Assembly (NCBI RefSeq): GCF_004402375.1
Contig: NZ_SOGJ01000037.1
Span: 33,276 to 97,275, forward strand
Direction: 5' to 3'
Length of the DNA stretch: 64,000 bases
DNA from: Cryobacterium breve
GTDB taxonomy: Bacteria > Actinomycetota > Actinomycetes > Actinomycetales > Microbacteriaceae
This document shows, piece after piece, positions 1 to 11,070 of this stretch; positions within the stretch are counted from its first letter, which is position 1; each line of letters begins with the position of its first letter. Made by a program: the position numbers and the translations under genes. The notes under the pieces were generated by a model. It was not told the DNA's origin. It ran no database searches and worked only from the letters and a program-made list of their open reading frames with translations.

Positions 1-63
1 CTGCCCGGATGCCGGTAGCAGTAGTTAGCGGCGGTTCCGGGCAGGTCTGTCATTGAGGGGAGC

Positions 64-603
64 CTAGACCTGCTCGACGGTGACGCTCTCGATGACGACT
101 TCCGTCTGCGGACGGTCGCGACCGTCGGTGGGAACCGTCGCGAGCTTCGCGACGATCGCACGTGAATCCTCGTCCTCGACGGCGCCGAAGATGGTGTGCT
201 TACCCTGCAACCAGGTGGTGGGCACGACGGTGATGAAGAACTGAGAGCCATTGGTGCCGCGACCGCCCTGGATGCCAGCATTCGCCATGGCGAGCACGTA
301 GGGCTGGGTGAAGTCGAGGTCGGGGTTGATTTCGTCGTCGAACTGGTAGCCCGGTCCACCGGTGCCCTGTCCGAGCGGGTCGCCCGCCTGGATCATGAAG
401 TCCTTGATGATGCGGTGGAAGACAGTACCGTCGTAAAGCGGGGCGTTGGAGGTCTGCCCGGTGGCGGGGTGCTTCCACTCGATCTCACCGGTCGCGAGAC
501 CGACGAAATTCTTGACGGTCTTCGGCGCGTGATTGCCGAAGAGGTTGACCTTGATCGGTCCGAGGGTGGTATTGAGTGTGGCGACAGCAGTGTGCTTAGA
601 CAT
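64..603 (-). CDS. ppiA: Peptidyl-prolyl cis-trans isomerase, cyclophilin type
   Basis: A 179-residue cytoplasmic cyclophilin that catalyses proline cis-trans isomerisation during protein folding. The cyclophilin core is plain: FHRIIKDFMIQAGD at residues 62-75, with R64 matching the catalytic arginine of CypA, and GSQFFI at 119-124. There is no signal peptide, so it should be cytosolic. The frame stays open upstream to 711, but homology begins at MSKHTAVATL, so the ATG at 603 is preferred. It is divergent from the membrane-protein gene that starts at 727. In this position next to the gyrase/tRNA block the gene is common in Actinobacteria. Confident. Confidence 0.93.
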   Translation of the reverse strand: MSKHTAVATLNTTLGPIKVNLFGNHAPKTVKNFVGLATGEIEWKHPATGQTSNAPLYDGTVFHRIIKDFMIQAGDPLGQGTGGPGYQFDDEINPDLDFTQPYVLAMANAGIQGGRGTNGSQFFITVVPTTWLQGKHTIFGAVEDEDSRAIVAKLATVPTDGRDRPQTEVVIESVTVEQV

Positions 604-726
604 GGAGTAATTCTTGCACAGCCGGATTGGGGCAATCCGATGGACACCCGGGCACCCAGAGCCCTCCCAGACGATTGCGTGGCAAGATGGACAGTGTTCG
701 CCACATGACATCGATGGAGGGTCCAG

Positions 727-1266
727 ATGAGCCTGTCACGCAAGCGCCGCAAGGAACTTACTCGGCTGCGTAAGAGCGCAGACGAATTATGGAACAACCA
801 GCAGGAAGTGCTAGAGCGTGCCAACGCCATTGCACGGGAGGCCAGCCGCCAGGCCGGTATCCTCACCCGCGAAGAAGTAGTACCCCGCGTGCGTGAAAGC
901 TACGATCACCTCCTGCGCCCCGGAGTGCAGGCCACTCAGGAAATGGCCGACGGTGTGCGCCACCAGGTGGTCGACCGGATGCTGCCCGGCATCGGCAGCG
1001 GCATCGGAACGGCCATCGGGTCCGTAATGAGCGTTGGCGACATCGCGCGTGACGCCCGCGTGCGCGCGGCGCTGAACCGGGTACGGTTCCAGAAGCCCGT
1101 TGTGATCGAGAAGAAGGGTCCGGGTGCCGGCTCCTACATCGCACTCGGTATTGCCCTGGCAGCGGCCGCCGGCGTCGCGTACGCGGTCTGGCAGACGTTC
1201 CGCGCCGACGACGAACTGTGGGTCGCCGAAGACGAGCCCACCGGCGCCACATCGACCGAGGACTAG
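727..1266 (+). CDS. Conserved actinobacterial membrane-anchored protein, function unknown
   Basis: A 179-residue protein whose function I do not recognise. The N-terminal ~60 residues are very basic and helical (SRKRRKELTRLRKS), likely coiled coil. The middle has a glycine/alanine-rich stretch (IGSGIGTAIGSV), and one clear membrane segment lies at about residues 138-155 (IALGIALAAAAGVAYAVW), followed by an acidic tail. This suggests a single-pass protein with most of its length in the cytoplasm. A good ribosome-binding site (GGAGGG, about 723 upstream side) precedes the ATG. It is followed by a strong terminator at 1296-1332, so it is probably monocistronic. Proteins of this layout occur beside the cyclophilin gene in related genomes (family recollection). 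Confidence 0.75.
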   Translation: MSLSRKRRKELTRLRKSADELWNNQQEVLERANAIAREASRQAGILTREEVVPRVRESYDHLLRPGVQATQEMADGVRHQVVDRMLPGIGSGIGTAIGSVMSVGDIARDARVRAALNRVRFQKPVVIEKKGPGAGSYIALGIALAAAAGVAYAVWQTFRADDELWVAEDEPTGATSTED

Positions 1267-1295
1267 TACTGCGCACCAAGTGAGTTCTGCACAGG

Positions 1296-1336
1296 GGAGG
1301 GCCCGTATCCAGTGGATGCGGGCCCTCCCCTTTTGT
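1296..1336 (+). terminator. Rho-independent terminator after the 727-1266 gene
   Basis: A GC-rich hairpin with arms GGGAGGGCCCG and CGGGCCCTCCCC, plus an ATCCA/TGGAT inner extension, is followed by TTTT. Confidence 0.85.
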
Positions 1337-1561
1337 GCGGGGGAGGAGGGTAGTAACCCCCTCCTCACTGCTGGCGCCCCCGTGCCCGCTGACGGGGCTG
1401 TGAGGTGCTCTTCGTTCACCGGTAGTACCCGGGGGCTGTGGCCGGGGCTGGGTGGCCACAGACGGCTTGCGGAGGCACTCTGGGCCTTCGAGCCACGGGG
1501 AGCCCTTCCGTTCGCTCCTTCGCCGCTCACTGCGCGTTCGATTCGCGGTGTTCTATGACAT
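1337..1561. other. Gene-free spacer between terminator and tRNA cluster
   Basis: No convincing reading frame. A 12-bp word (GAGCCACGGGGA, 1490-1501) repeats exactly the 3' edge of the neighbouring tRNA-Ala region (1610-1621). Nothing else recognisable. Confidence 0.5.
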
Positions 1562-1602
1562 GAAGAACGCCCGGCCCCGAAAAGCGGGGCCGGGCGTTCT
1601 TC
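1562..1602 (-). terminator. Hairpin terminator downstream of the tRNA-Ala gene
   Basis: A near-perfect inverted repeat of 18 bp with a 5-nt loop (arms GAAGAACGCCCGGCCCCG and its complement) lies just 3' of the tRNA-Ala. No clear T tract follows on the minus strand, but the stem is very stable. Confidence 0.75.
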
Positions 1603-1607
1603 GTTTG

Positions 1608-1680
1608 TGGAGCCACGGGGAATCGAACCCCGGACCTCCTGCTTGCAAAGCAGGCGCTCTACCAATTGAGCTATGGCCCC
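1608..1680 (-). tRNA. tRNA-Ala (anticodon UGC)
   Basis: A 73-nt cloverleaf: acceptor GGGGCCA/TGGCTCC, D-arm GCTC..GAGC, anticodon arm CCTGC-TTTGCAA-GCAGG giving anticodon TGC, T-arm with GGTTCGATT, discriminator A. CCA is not encoded. It reads alanine GCN codons. It follows tRNA-Ile on the same strand, the usual arrangement downstream of gyrA in Actinobacteria. Confidence 0.97.
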
Positions 1681-1726
1681 GCATGATCACGGGGAGTGTG
1701 TGCTGTGGTGGTGAACCAATCTTGCG

Positions 1727-1800
1727 TGGGGATACCGGGATTTGAACCTGGGACCTCTTCGTTATCAGCGAAGCGCTCTAACCAACTGAGCTATATCCCC
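1727..1800 (-). tRNA. tRNA-Ile (anticodon GAU)
   Basis: A 74-nt cloverleaf: acceptor GGGGATA/TATCCCC, anticodon arm CTTCG-CTGATAA-CGAAG with anticodon GAT, T-arm GGTTCAAAT, discriminator A, CCA not encoded. It lies 46 nt upstream of tRNA-Ala and is probably cotranscribed with it. Confidence 0.97.
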
Positions 1801-1840
1801 CTCTTTGGGCAGGTTTGAGACTACCCGATGCGGCGGGAAT

Positions 1841-1875
1841 CTCCCAATCGGGCCGCCCAGCGGCCCGATTGGGAG
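1841..1875 (-). terminator. Terminator downstream of the DUF3566 gene
   Basis: A perfect 15-bp inverted repeat (CTCCCAATCGGGCCG with its complement) and a 5-nt loop lies 11 nt beyond the stop of the DUF3566 gene, closing the gyrase-side transcript. Confidence 0.8.
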
Positions 1876-1885
1876 AGACCGACGA

Positions 1886-2285
1886 CTAGTTGTTCGTGAA
1901 ACCGACGAGCAAGCCCCCGGTGATCTTCACACTCAGGTTGTACAGAACCGCATAAACGGCTCCCAATGCGGTGATCACGACAGTGTTCAGGATCGCCACG
2001 ACGAAGGCGAAACCCATGACGTTACCGATCGACAATATGCTCGCCAGATCTGAGGATGCACCGGCGATATCGGTGTACAGGTCGTCGATCTTGCCGAAGA
2101 TTCCGGTTCCGTTGAGGATCGTGAAGATCAGGAACGTGGCCACGATCGTGACGATTCCCAGACACAGCGCGATCAAGAAGGACAGTTTGACGGCCGACCA
2201 GAAATCCACGTATACGAGCTTGAGCCGGACCTGCTTGGTCGCGGCCGGCTTGCGGCTGGATTTCTTGGCGAGCTTTTCAGCGACA

Positions 2286-2293
<8 letters not shown>
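1886..2293 (-). CDS. DUF3566 family membrane protein
   Basis: A 135-residue protein of the DUF3566 family, found directly downstream of gyrA in most Actinobacteria (the mycobacterial relative is Rv0007). The N-terminus is lysine-rich ([14 protein letters not shown]). Two hydrophobic segments, about residues 34-60 ([21 protein letters not shown]) and 88-122 ([23 protein letters not shown]), indicate an integral membrane protein. Its start overlaps the gyrA stop by a few bases, so translation is probably coupled to gyrA. The function is not established; the context only suggests coexpression with gyrase. Confidence 0.88.
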
Positions 2294-4893
<2,600 letters not shown>

Positions 4894-4904
<11 letters not shown>

Positions 4905-6870
4905 GGAAACGCACGTCCTTCGCGTTTTTCTGGATGAAGTTGCGGCGGGACTCGACGTCCTCGCCCATCAGGGTGGAGAAGATTTCATCGGCGGCGGCAG
5001 CGTCGTCGAGGGTGACCTGGAGCAGAGTGCGAGACTCGGGGGCCATGGTGGTTTCCCACAGTTCCTTGTAGTCCATCTCTCCCAGACCCTTATAGCGCTG
5101 GATCCCGTTGTCCTTGGGGATACGCTTTCCGGCCGCGGCGCCGTCAGCCAGGAGTGCGTCGCGCTCCCGGTCGGAGTACACGTATTCGTGTGCTGAGTTC
5201 GCCCATTTGAGGCGATACAGCGGCGGCTGGGCCAGATAGACATATCCGAGGTCGATCAGTGGACGCATATACCGGAACAGCAATGTGAGAAGCAGGGTCG
5301 TGATGTGCTGGCCGTCAACATCGGCATCCGCCATCAAAACGATCTTGTGGTAACGAACCTTGTCCGGATTGAACTCTTCGCCCATGCCGGCGCCGAACGC
5401 CGTGATCATGGCCTGAACCTCGGCGTTGCCGAGGGCCCGGTCGAGTCGGGCCTTCTCCACGTTCAGGATCTTGCCGCGCAGAGGAAGGATGGCCTGAAAC
5501 TCAGGGTTGCGGCCCTGCACAGCGGAACCGCCGGCCGAGTCGCCCTCCACGATGAAGATCTCGGAGAGGGACGGGTCCTTGCTCTGGCAGTCCTTGAGCT
5601 TGCCAGGCATGCCGCCACCCTCGAGGAGACCTTTGCGCCGCGCCGTCTCCCGCGCCTTGCGGGCGGCCATCCGTGCGTTCGACGCCTGGAGCGCCTTGCG
5701 GATGATCTCGCGCGCCGGGTTGGGGTTGCGGTTGAACCAGTCAGACAGCTGGTCATTGGCGACCTTCTGCACGAAGGACTTGGCCTCGGTGTTGCCCAGC
5801 TTGGTCTTCGTCTGGCCTTCGAACTGCGGTTCCGCCAACTTGATCGAGACCACGGCGGTCAGACCCTCGCGCACGTCATCGCCGGTGAGGTTGTCATCCT
5901 TTTCCTTCAGGATGCCCTTCTCGCGGGCGTACTTGTTGACCAGCGTGGTCAGTGCGGCGCGGAAGCCCTCTTCGTGGGTGCCACCCTCGTGCGTGTTGAT
6001 TGTGTTCGCATAGGTGTGCACGCTCTCGGTGTATGCGGTGGTCCACTGCATAGCCACCTCGAGGGCCATCTTTCGTTCGTGGTCTTCCCACTCGAACGAG
6101 ATGATGTCATCGTTGACCAAGTCGGCCTTCTTGGCCTTGTTCAAGTATTCGACGTAGTCGACGAGGCCGTTCTCGTAGAGGAAGTTCTTCGTGACCGGCT
6201 TGCCGTCGTCATCAAAGTTCTCTGACCGCTCGTCCGTGAGCGTGAGGCTGAGCCCCTTGTTGAGGAAGCCCATCTGCTGGAAGCGCGCCCGCAGGGTCTC
6301 GAAGTCGAAGATGGTCGTTTCGAAGGTCTCCGAGCTGGGCCAGAAGGTGATGGTGGTTCCGGTCTCGTCGGACACCTCATCCATGGTGAGGGGAGCGTTG
6401 GGCACGCCGTCATGGAAACTCTGGCGCCAGACGTGCCCCTGACGGCGCACCTCGACCTCGAGCCGGCTCGACAGGGCGTTGACGACAGAACTGCCGACGC
6501 CGTGCAGTCCGCCGGACACCGAGTAACCGCCGCCGCCGAACTTGCCGCCGGCGTGCAGAACGGTGAGCACGACCTCCACGGTCGAGCGGCCCTCCGCCTT
6601 GTGAATATCCACCGGGATCCCACGGCCGTTGTCGGCAACGCGAACCGCGCCATCGGCCAGGATTCTAATGTCGATGGTGTCGCAATGACCAGCGAGGGCC
6701 TCATCGACGGAGTTGTCCACAATTTCGTAGACGAGGTGATGAAGGCCGCGCGGTCCCGTGGAACCGATGTACATTCCGGGTCGTTTGCGAACGGCCTCCA
6801 GTCCCTCGAGGACTTGGATATCGTCTGCGCCGTATCCGTGCTCCGGCTCGATCTGTGGGTCGACTGACAT
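4894..6870 (-). CDS. gyrB: DNA gyrase subunit B
   Basis: A 658-residue GyrB, the ATPase subunit of gyrase. The GHKL ATP-binding domain shows E49 and N53 ([10 protein letters not shown]), D80 (VADNGRGIP) and the glycine-rich lid [17 protein letters not shown] at about 112-128. The TOPRIM domain has EGDSAGGSA and the DADVDGQHI metal motif, and the tail has the conserved QRYKGLGEM. The length is normal for the family, with no intein. The start is [14 protein letters not shown], behind a GGAG site about 11 nt upstream. It begins the gyrB-gyrA-DUF3566 unit, separated from the DUF721 gene by 121 bp that must hold the promoter. Confidence 0.98.
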
Positions 6871-6991
6871 CTGAAATTGGGCTCCTGACCGTCGCGCGGG
6901 CGACCCTTGAGCTTATCAAACGGGTCAACGGGTCAGGGCCAAATCGGGCATCTGCGGCGTTTATTTCACCGGGTTGACCTGTTTTGTCTAT

Positions 6992-7480
6992 TCACCCGTA
7001 GGTATCGCGCGGACCGCGCCCTGGAATTGATCTGGGACCCTTTTTCCAGGAGGGCGCGTTAGGGCCTTGAAAACGGATCGACTCGATCCCAGCATCCGGG
7101 TACTGCACGGCGATGTGCGACATGATCTCGACCCTCATCATGCGCAGCTGCGTGGCCCATGCCGTCGACTCGCACTGCACCGTGAGCACACCCTCGTCGA
7201 TTCCGGCCGGCGTTGAGTGCTTGGACGTCTCCTCACCGGCCAACAGGATCCAGGACGCCAGCAATTCGGATTGGGCAAGCGGCGAGTTCCAGCCGAGTTG
7301 CAGGGTCAGGGAATTGATCGTGTCGCCAAGTCCCCGTGGATCGCGTCCCGCGCCGAACGGTACGCTCGACCCGATCTCGGCTCCTGGACGTCGGCGAGCC
7401 CGGAAGCGTTTTGCGTTCGGGTCGCCGAAGACGTCCTTGAAGCGCAGGTAGACGCGGGCGGCTTCGCTCGGCTCAGCCAT
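6992..7480 (-). CDS. DUF721 (DciA-like) protein
   Basis: A 162-residue protein of the DUF721 family, the family of DciA, which in bacteria lacking DnaC assists loading of the replicative helicase DnaB. The conserved part is the C-terminal ~90 residues (GWNSPLAQSELLASWILLAGEE followed by LTVQCESTAWATQLRMM), a KH-like fold; the N-terminus is basic (KRFRARRRPGAE). The gene sits between recF and gyrB and overlaps recF by 8 bp, the standard actinobacterial arrangement. The role in helicase loading is inferred from the family. The DnaB it would serve is encoded at 32365-33756. Confidence 0.85.
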   Translation of the reverse strand: MAEPSEAARVYLRFKDVFGDPNAKRFRARRRPGAEIGSSVPFGAGRDPRGLGDTINSLTLQLGWNSPLAQSELLASWILLAGEETSKHSTPAGIDEGVLTVQCESTAWATQLRMMRVEIMSHIAVQYPDAGIESIRFQGPNAPSWKKGPRSIPGRGPRDTYG

Positions 7481-8645
7481 CGACGACAGCCCCGGCGTTG
7501 ATATGGATGGTGTGGGCCGTGAGATCCTCCGGCACGTCTTCCAGCACTGCGGCGGTGATCAGCACCTGTTCGAAATCGGTGACGGCAGCGGCCAACCGTC
7601 GGCGGCGGGACAGATCCAGCTCAGCGAAGACGTCATCAAGGATCAAAACCGGGTCTCCGGTAGCGGAATCGCGGCGCAACAGTTCTGCGGAGGCGAGCTT
7701 CAAAGCGAGCGCGAACGACCAGGATTCCCCGTGACTGGCATAGCCCTTGGCCGGCAGGGCATTGAGCATGAAAATCACGTCGTCGCGGTGCGGACCGACC
7801 AGGGTCATGCCCCTGTCGAGTTCTTTGCGGCGGAGGGCCGTCAGCGCCATGCGAAATGAGTCCCCGGTGGTTGATCCGGTCGATACCGAGCCGGTGGATA
7901 CCGGTTCCGTAAAGCCACCAGCCTCGATGGCGGCATCCTCATCGGCACCCAGGATGCTGAGCAAGGGCAGCAGGGCCGGCCCATGGTTTTCGCCGGCGAC
8001 GGCCTGATAGGCCGCGCCCAACGGTTCGCTCAGCAGACGCACGAGTTCGGCGCGCTCGTCGATGATCTCGGATCCGAGGGCCACCAGCCGGTCGTCCCAA
8101 ATTTCTAGGGTGCCGAGTTGGGTGGTGCGCAAACCCGAGGCGCGCGCAGATTTCAGCAGGGTGTTGCGCTGCCGCAGCACCCGGTCGTAATCGGCAATCA
8201 CCCCTGACAGCCTCGGGGTGCGCAGAATCAGGAGCTGGTCGAGGAAGCGGCGGCGACCGGACGGGTCGCCGCGAACGAGCGCCAGGTCTTCGGGGGCGAA
8301 GAGAACGCTGGAGAAGTACCGCGTCAGTTCCCGGGTCTTGATCACGGAGCGGTTGACCTGAGCGCGATTCAGGCCTGTGCGGTTGATTTGCACCTCGGCC
8401 AGGATCTCGCGCCCGTTGTATTCGAGTCGGGACCGGATGATGCCGGCGTCCTGCCCGGCCCGGATCATGGCCGAGGTATTCGAGACCCGGTGCGAGCTGA
8501 GGGTGCTGAGGAAACCGAGCGCCTCAACCAGATTGGTCTTGCCTTGACCGTTACGACCAACGATCAGGTTGGGGCCCGACGCGAACGGAACCTCGACCTG
8601 CGCATAGTTGCGAAAGTCGGTCAGGGACAGGTGTGTGACCCGCAC
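7473..8645 (-). CDS. recF: DNA replication and repair protein RecF
   Basis: A 390-residue RecF, the SMC-like ATPase that with RecO and RecR loads RecA at gapped DNA. Walker A is GRNGQGKT at residues 30-37, the signature region is SHGESWSFALALKLA, and Walker B is ILDDVFAELD near the C-terminus. I chose the GTG at 8645 (VRVTHLSLTDFRNY), where family homology begins; an in-frame TTG at 8654 is the alternative. One oddity is a low-complexity insert rich in Ser, Thr, Gly and Val (VSTGSVSTGSTTGD) near residue 250, absent from most RecF. It lies directly after gnd and overlaps the DUF721 gene. Confidence 0.95.
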   Translation of the reverse strand: MRVTHLSLTDFRNYAQVEVPFASGPNLIVGRNGQGKTNLVEALGFLSTLSSHRVSNTSAMIRAGQDAGIIRSRLEYNGREILAEVQINRTGLNRAQVNRSVIKTRELTRYFSSVLFAPEDLALVRGDPSGRRRFLDQLLILRTPRLSGVIADYDRVLRQRNTLLKSARASGLRTTQLGTLEIWDDRLVALGSEIIDERAELVRLLSEPLGAAYQAVAGENHGPALLPLLSILGADEDAAIEAGGFTEPVSTGSVSTGSTTGDSFRMALTALRRKELDRGMTLVGPHRDDVIFMLNALPAKGYASHGESWSFALALKLASAELLRRDSATGDPVLILDDVFAELDLSRRRRLAAAVTDFEQVLITAAVLEDVPEDLTAHTIHINAGAVVDG

Positions 8646-8650
8646 CCGAT

Positions 8651-9538
8651 TCAATCAGCCGTTTTTACGGCGTGTCCACCGAACTGATTGCGCAGGGCTG
8701 CGACCGCCTTCATCGCGGGGGAATCATCCTGACGGGACACGAACCGGGCGAAGATGGCCGCGCTGATCGTCGGAACGGGAACCGCATTGCTGATGGCCTC
8801 CTCGATAGTCCAGCGGCCCTCTCCGGAGTCTTCGACAAAACCCTCGATGTTCGCCAAGTCAGGGTCTTCGTCCAGGGCCCGCACCAGAAGTTCGAGCAAC
8901 CACGATCGCACCACGGTTCCGCGTTGCCAGGCCTTGAAGACTCCGGGCACGTCCGTGATCAGATCATCGCGCTTTTCCAGCAGTTCATAGCCCTCGGCGT
9001 ATGACTGCATGAGCGCATATTCGATTCCGTTGTGGACCATCTTCGCGTAGTGCCCGGCCCCGACCCCGCCGGCGTGCACAAAGCTCTCGTCGCGCGGACC
9101 TGCCGGGCGCAGGGCATCGAACACGGGCATGGCCCGTTTTACCTGATCTGCCGATCCACCGACCATCAATCCGAAGCCATTGGTGCGTCCCCACACGCCA
9201 CCGGAAACCCCGGCGTCGATGTAGTGCACGCCCGTGGTGGCCAGTAGCGCCGAGTGGGCGAAGTCATCGGTGAATCGCGAATTCCCGCCGTCGATCACAA
9301 GGTCGCCGGCACTCAGAAGCGTGGACAGTTCGGCGATTACGACATCCGTGACGACTCCAGCGGGAACCATGACCCAGACCACGCGCGGGCTCGGAAGTGT
9401 GGCAATCAGCTCAGCCAGGCCGTTCACATCCGAGATGACCGGGTTGCGGTCGAAACCGGTAACCGTGATCCCGTTCGCCCGAAGTCGGTCGCGCATATTG
9501 GCTCCCATTTTTCCGAGGCCGACGATGCCGATGTGCAT
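8651..9538 (-). CDS. gnd: 6-phosphogluconate dehydrogenase, decarboxylating (short GntZ type)
   Basis: A 295-residue cytoplasmic enzyme that oxidises and decarboxylates 6-phosphogluconate to ribulose 5-phosphate in the pentose phosphate pathway. The Rossmann dinucleotide motif GLGKMGANM is at residues 7-15. The substrate loop DAGVSGGVWG and the catalytic GAGHYAKMVHNGIEY follow. It is the short form (about 300 residues), which in related enzymes tends to use NAD, against about 470 residues for the classical form. It lies between dnaN and recF, a position conserved in many Actinobacteria, and is probably cotranscribed with dnaN. Confidence 0.93.
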   Translation of the reverse strand: MHIGIVGLGKMGANMRDRLRANGITVTGFDRNPVISDVNGLAELIATLPSPRVVWVMVPAGVVTDVVIAELSTLLSAGDLVIDGGNSRFTDDFAHSALLATTGVHYIDAGVSGGVWGRTNGFGLMVGGSADQVKRAMPVFDALRPAGPRDESFVHAGGVGAGHYAKMVHNGIEYALMQSYAEGYELLEKRDDLITDVPGVFKAWQRGTVVRSWLLELLVRALDEDPDLANIEGFVEDSGEGRWTIEEAISNAVPVPTISAAIFARFVSRQDDSPAMKAVAALRNQFGGHAVKTAD

Positions 9539-9558
9539 GGCTATCCTTCCAAAATTCT

Positions 9559-10707
9559 CTAGCGCAACAGCAGGTTGGGCTGGAGCAGGTATTTGTAGCT
9601 GTCGGCGCCGGCCTGCTCCCGTGAGGTCTGGCTGGTGATCAACACCGGTCCGGGCTTGTTGGGGTTCTCTGTCTTCGTGAAGGAGATGCGCACGAATTCG
9701 GAGTGCACTGCCCCCAGTCCGTCGAGCAAGAACTGCGGTTTGAGCGAGACGACAGTGTCGGTTCCGGACAGGATCGCATCGATGGTCTCAGAGGCCTGAG
9801 CCTGTTCAGATCCGACCGCTTCAAGGGTGAGGCCGTCCGCGCTAAACGTGAACCTCAGGGCTGCTTCGCGCTCGAGAACCAACTGCACGCGTCGCGTTGC
9901 CTCAATCAGATCGGCCGTGTTCATAACCGCGTAGTTGTCCACATTCTCGGGGAAGAGACGCCGTACGGGCGGGTAATTTCCCTTGATCAAAAGCGACGTA
10001 ACGGTTTTCTTATCGGCCGTGAACGCGATCAGCTCGCGGTCGTCGGTGTTGGTGATCGCGATCGAGATCGTGCCGCTGTGACCGAACGTCTTGCCGACTT
10101 CCTGGAGCGTGCGAGCCGGAACCAAAGCCGTCACGGTCTCGGTTGCTGTCGTGCTGCCCTTGTCCCAGTCGATCTCGCGAACTGCGACGCGGTAACGGTC
10201 GGTGGCAACGAGGCTGAGGCTGTTCTCGGTGATTTGCAGCTGCACCCCGGTGATGACGGGGGTCACGTCGTCTCGAGACGCAGCGACGGCAACCTGGGCC
10301 ACGGCGGCGGCGAATTCTTCGGCCGGCACAAGACCGGATTGCGCGCTGACCTGCGGGATGCTCGGGTATTCCTCGACGGGCATGGACAGGAGCGTGAAGC
10401 TGGCGCTGCCACAGCTGACCGTGATGCGGGATTCATTGGTCGAAAAGCGCACGGGTGCATTCGGCATCCGGCTCGCGATGTCGGCGAGAAGGCGTCCGGA
10501 AACGAGAACCTTGCCGGTTTCTTCCACGTCTGCGGCAATCTCGGTTTGTGCCGAGACCTCGTAGTCGAAGGAGGAGAGAATCAAGCCGGTTGCCGTCGCT
10601 TCGATCAGCACACCGCTCAAAATGGGCAGCGTCGTGCGCTGGGGAAGGAGCTTGACAGCGAAAGAGACGGCTTCGCTGAAGACGTCCCGGTTGGCCTGAA
10701 ATCTCAC
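9559..10707 (-). CDS. dnaN: DNA polymerase III beta subunit (sliding clamp)
   Basis: A 382-residue processivity clamp that encircles DNA and tethers polymerase III. The protein shows the threefold clamp pattern, beginning VRFQANRDVFSEAVSFAVK, with TLPILSGVLIEA and TDRYRVAVREID in the usual places. The frame is open upstream to 10794, but the GTG at 10707 is preferred: it has an AGGAG site 8 nt upstream and begins at the family's N-terminus. The C-terminus carries a slightly long tail. Upstream lies the oriC spacer and dnaA. Gnd and recF follow on the same strand, so they probably form one transcript. Confidence 0.97.
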   Translation of the reverse strand: MRFQANRDVFSEAVSFAVKLLPQRTTLPILSGVLIEATATGLILSSFDYEVSAQTEIAADVEETGKVLVSGRLLADIASRMPNAPVRFSTNESRITVSCGSASFTLLSMPVEEYPSIPQVSAQSGLVPAEEFAAAVAQVAVAASRDDVTPVITGVQLQITENSLSLVATDRYRVAVREIDWDKGSTTATETVTALVPARTLQEVGKTFGHSGTISIAITNTDDRELIAFTADKKTVTSLLIKGNYPPVRRLFPENVDNYAVMNTADLIEATRRVQLVLEREAALRFTFSADGLTLEAVGSEQAQASETIDAILSGTDTVVSLKPQFLLDGLGAVHSEFVRISFTKTENPNKPGPVLITSQTSREQAGADSYKYLLQPNLLLR

Positions 10708-10857
10708 GAAGTCACTCCTGTTCGGTTTGAGACCTGGATACGGCCTCAATGGTAGTCGTGTTTGGCGGAGCACTTTTTTGTAACCGCTGGGCACTAAAGG
10801 TTGTCGGATGGAGAGAGATAGAAGTTAATTGTTAATCTTCATAACCGGTGTGGAAAC

Positions 10858-10866
10858 TGTGGATAA
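10858..10866 (-). promoter_or_regulatory. DnaA box
   Basis: TGTGGATAA, a perfect reverse-orientation match to TTATCCACA, inside the dnaN-dnaA spacer. Confidence 0.75.
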
Positions 10867-11037
10867 CTTTCTGGATGGCGCTTGACGACTGGGAACTACA
10901 AACTTGTAACTTGTTGGCAGCCTGTGAGCGTTAATCGCACCTCGGTGCCTGGCCGTCGTTCGGTCCAAAGGAGTTTGCACAAGGACCGGCGGAGTTTCTA
11001 CAGGTTGTGCCCAGTTGTGTAAACAATTTCCACAGGG

Positions 11038-11046
11038 TTATCCACA
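11038..11046 (+). promoter_or_regulatory. DnaA box
   Basis: TTATCCACA, a perfect match to the consensus, 25 bp beyond the dnaA stop codon and flanked by CCACAG words. Confidence 0.8.
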
Positions 11047-11070
11047 GGTGTGAAAACTGAAGAAAAGACG

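Larger units (their letters stand above)
10708..11070. other. oriC: Putative chromosomal origin oriC (dnaN-dnaA spacer)
   Basis: This 363-bp spacer has no gene. It contains two perfect DnaA boxes in opposite orientation (10858-10866 and 11038-11046), several near-boxes of the CCACAG type (about 11028) and an AT-rich patch (GTTAATTGTTAATCTTCATAA, about 10824-10844) that could act as an unwinding element. In Actinobacteria the origin normally lies between dnaA and dnaN. Only two strong boxes are visible, fewer than in Streptomyces, so flanking boxes upstream of dnaA may also take part. Confidence 0.7.

Noticed and set aside
1..44. CTGCCCGGA...TCCGGGCAG inverted repeat as terminator of the cyclophilin gene
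   Set aside because: Loop of 26 nt and no T run; too weak to call.
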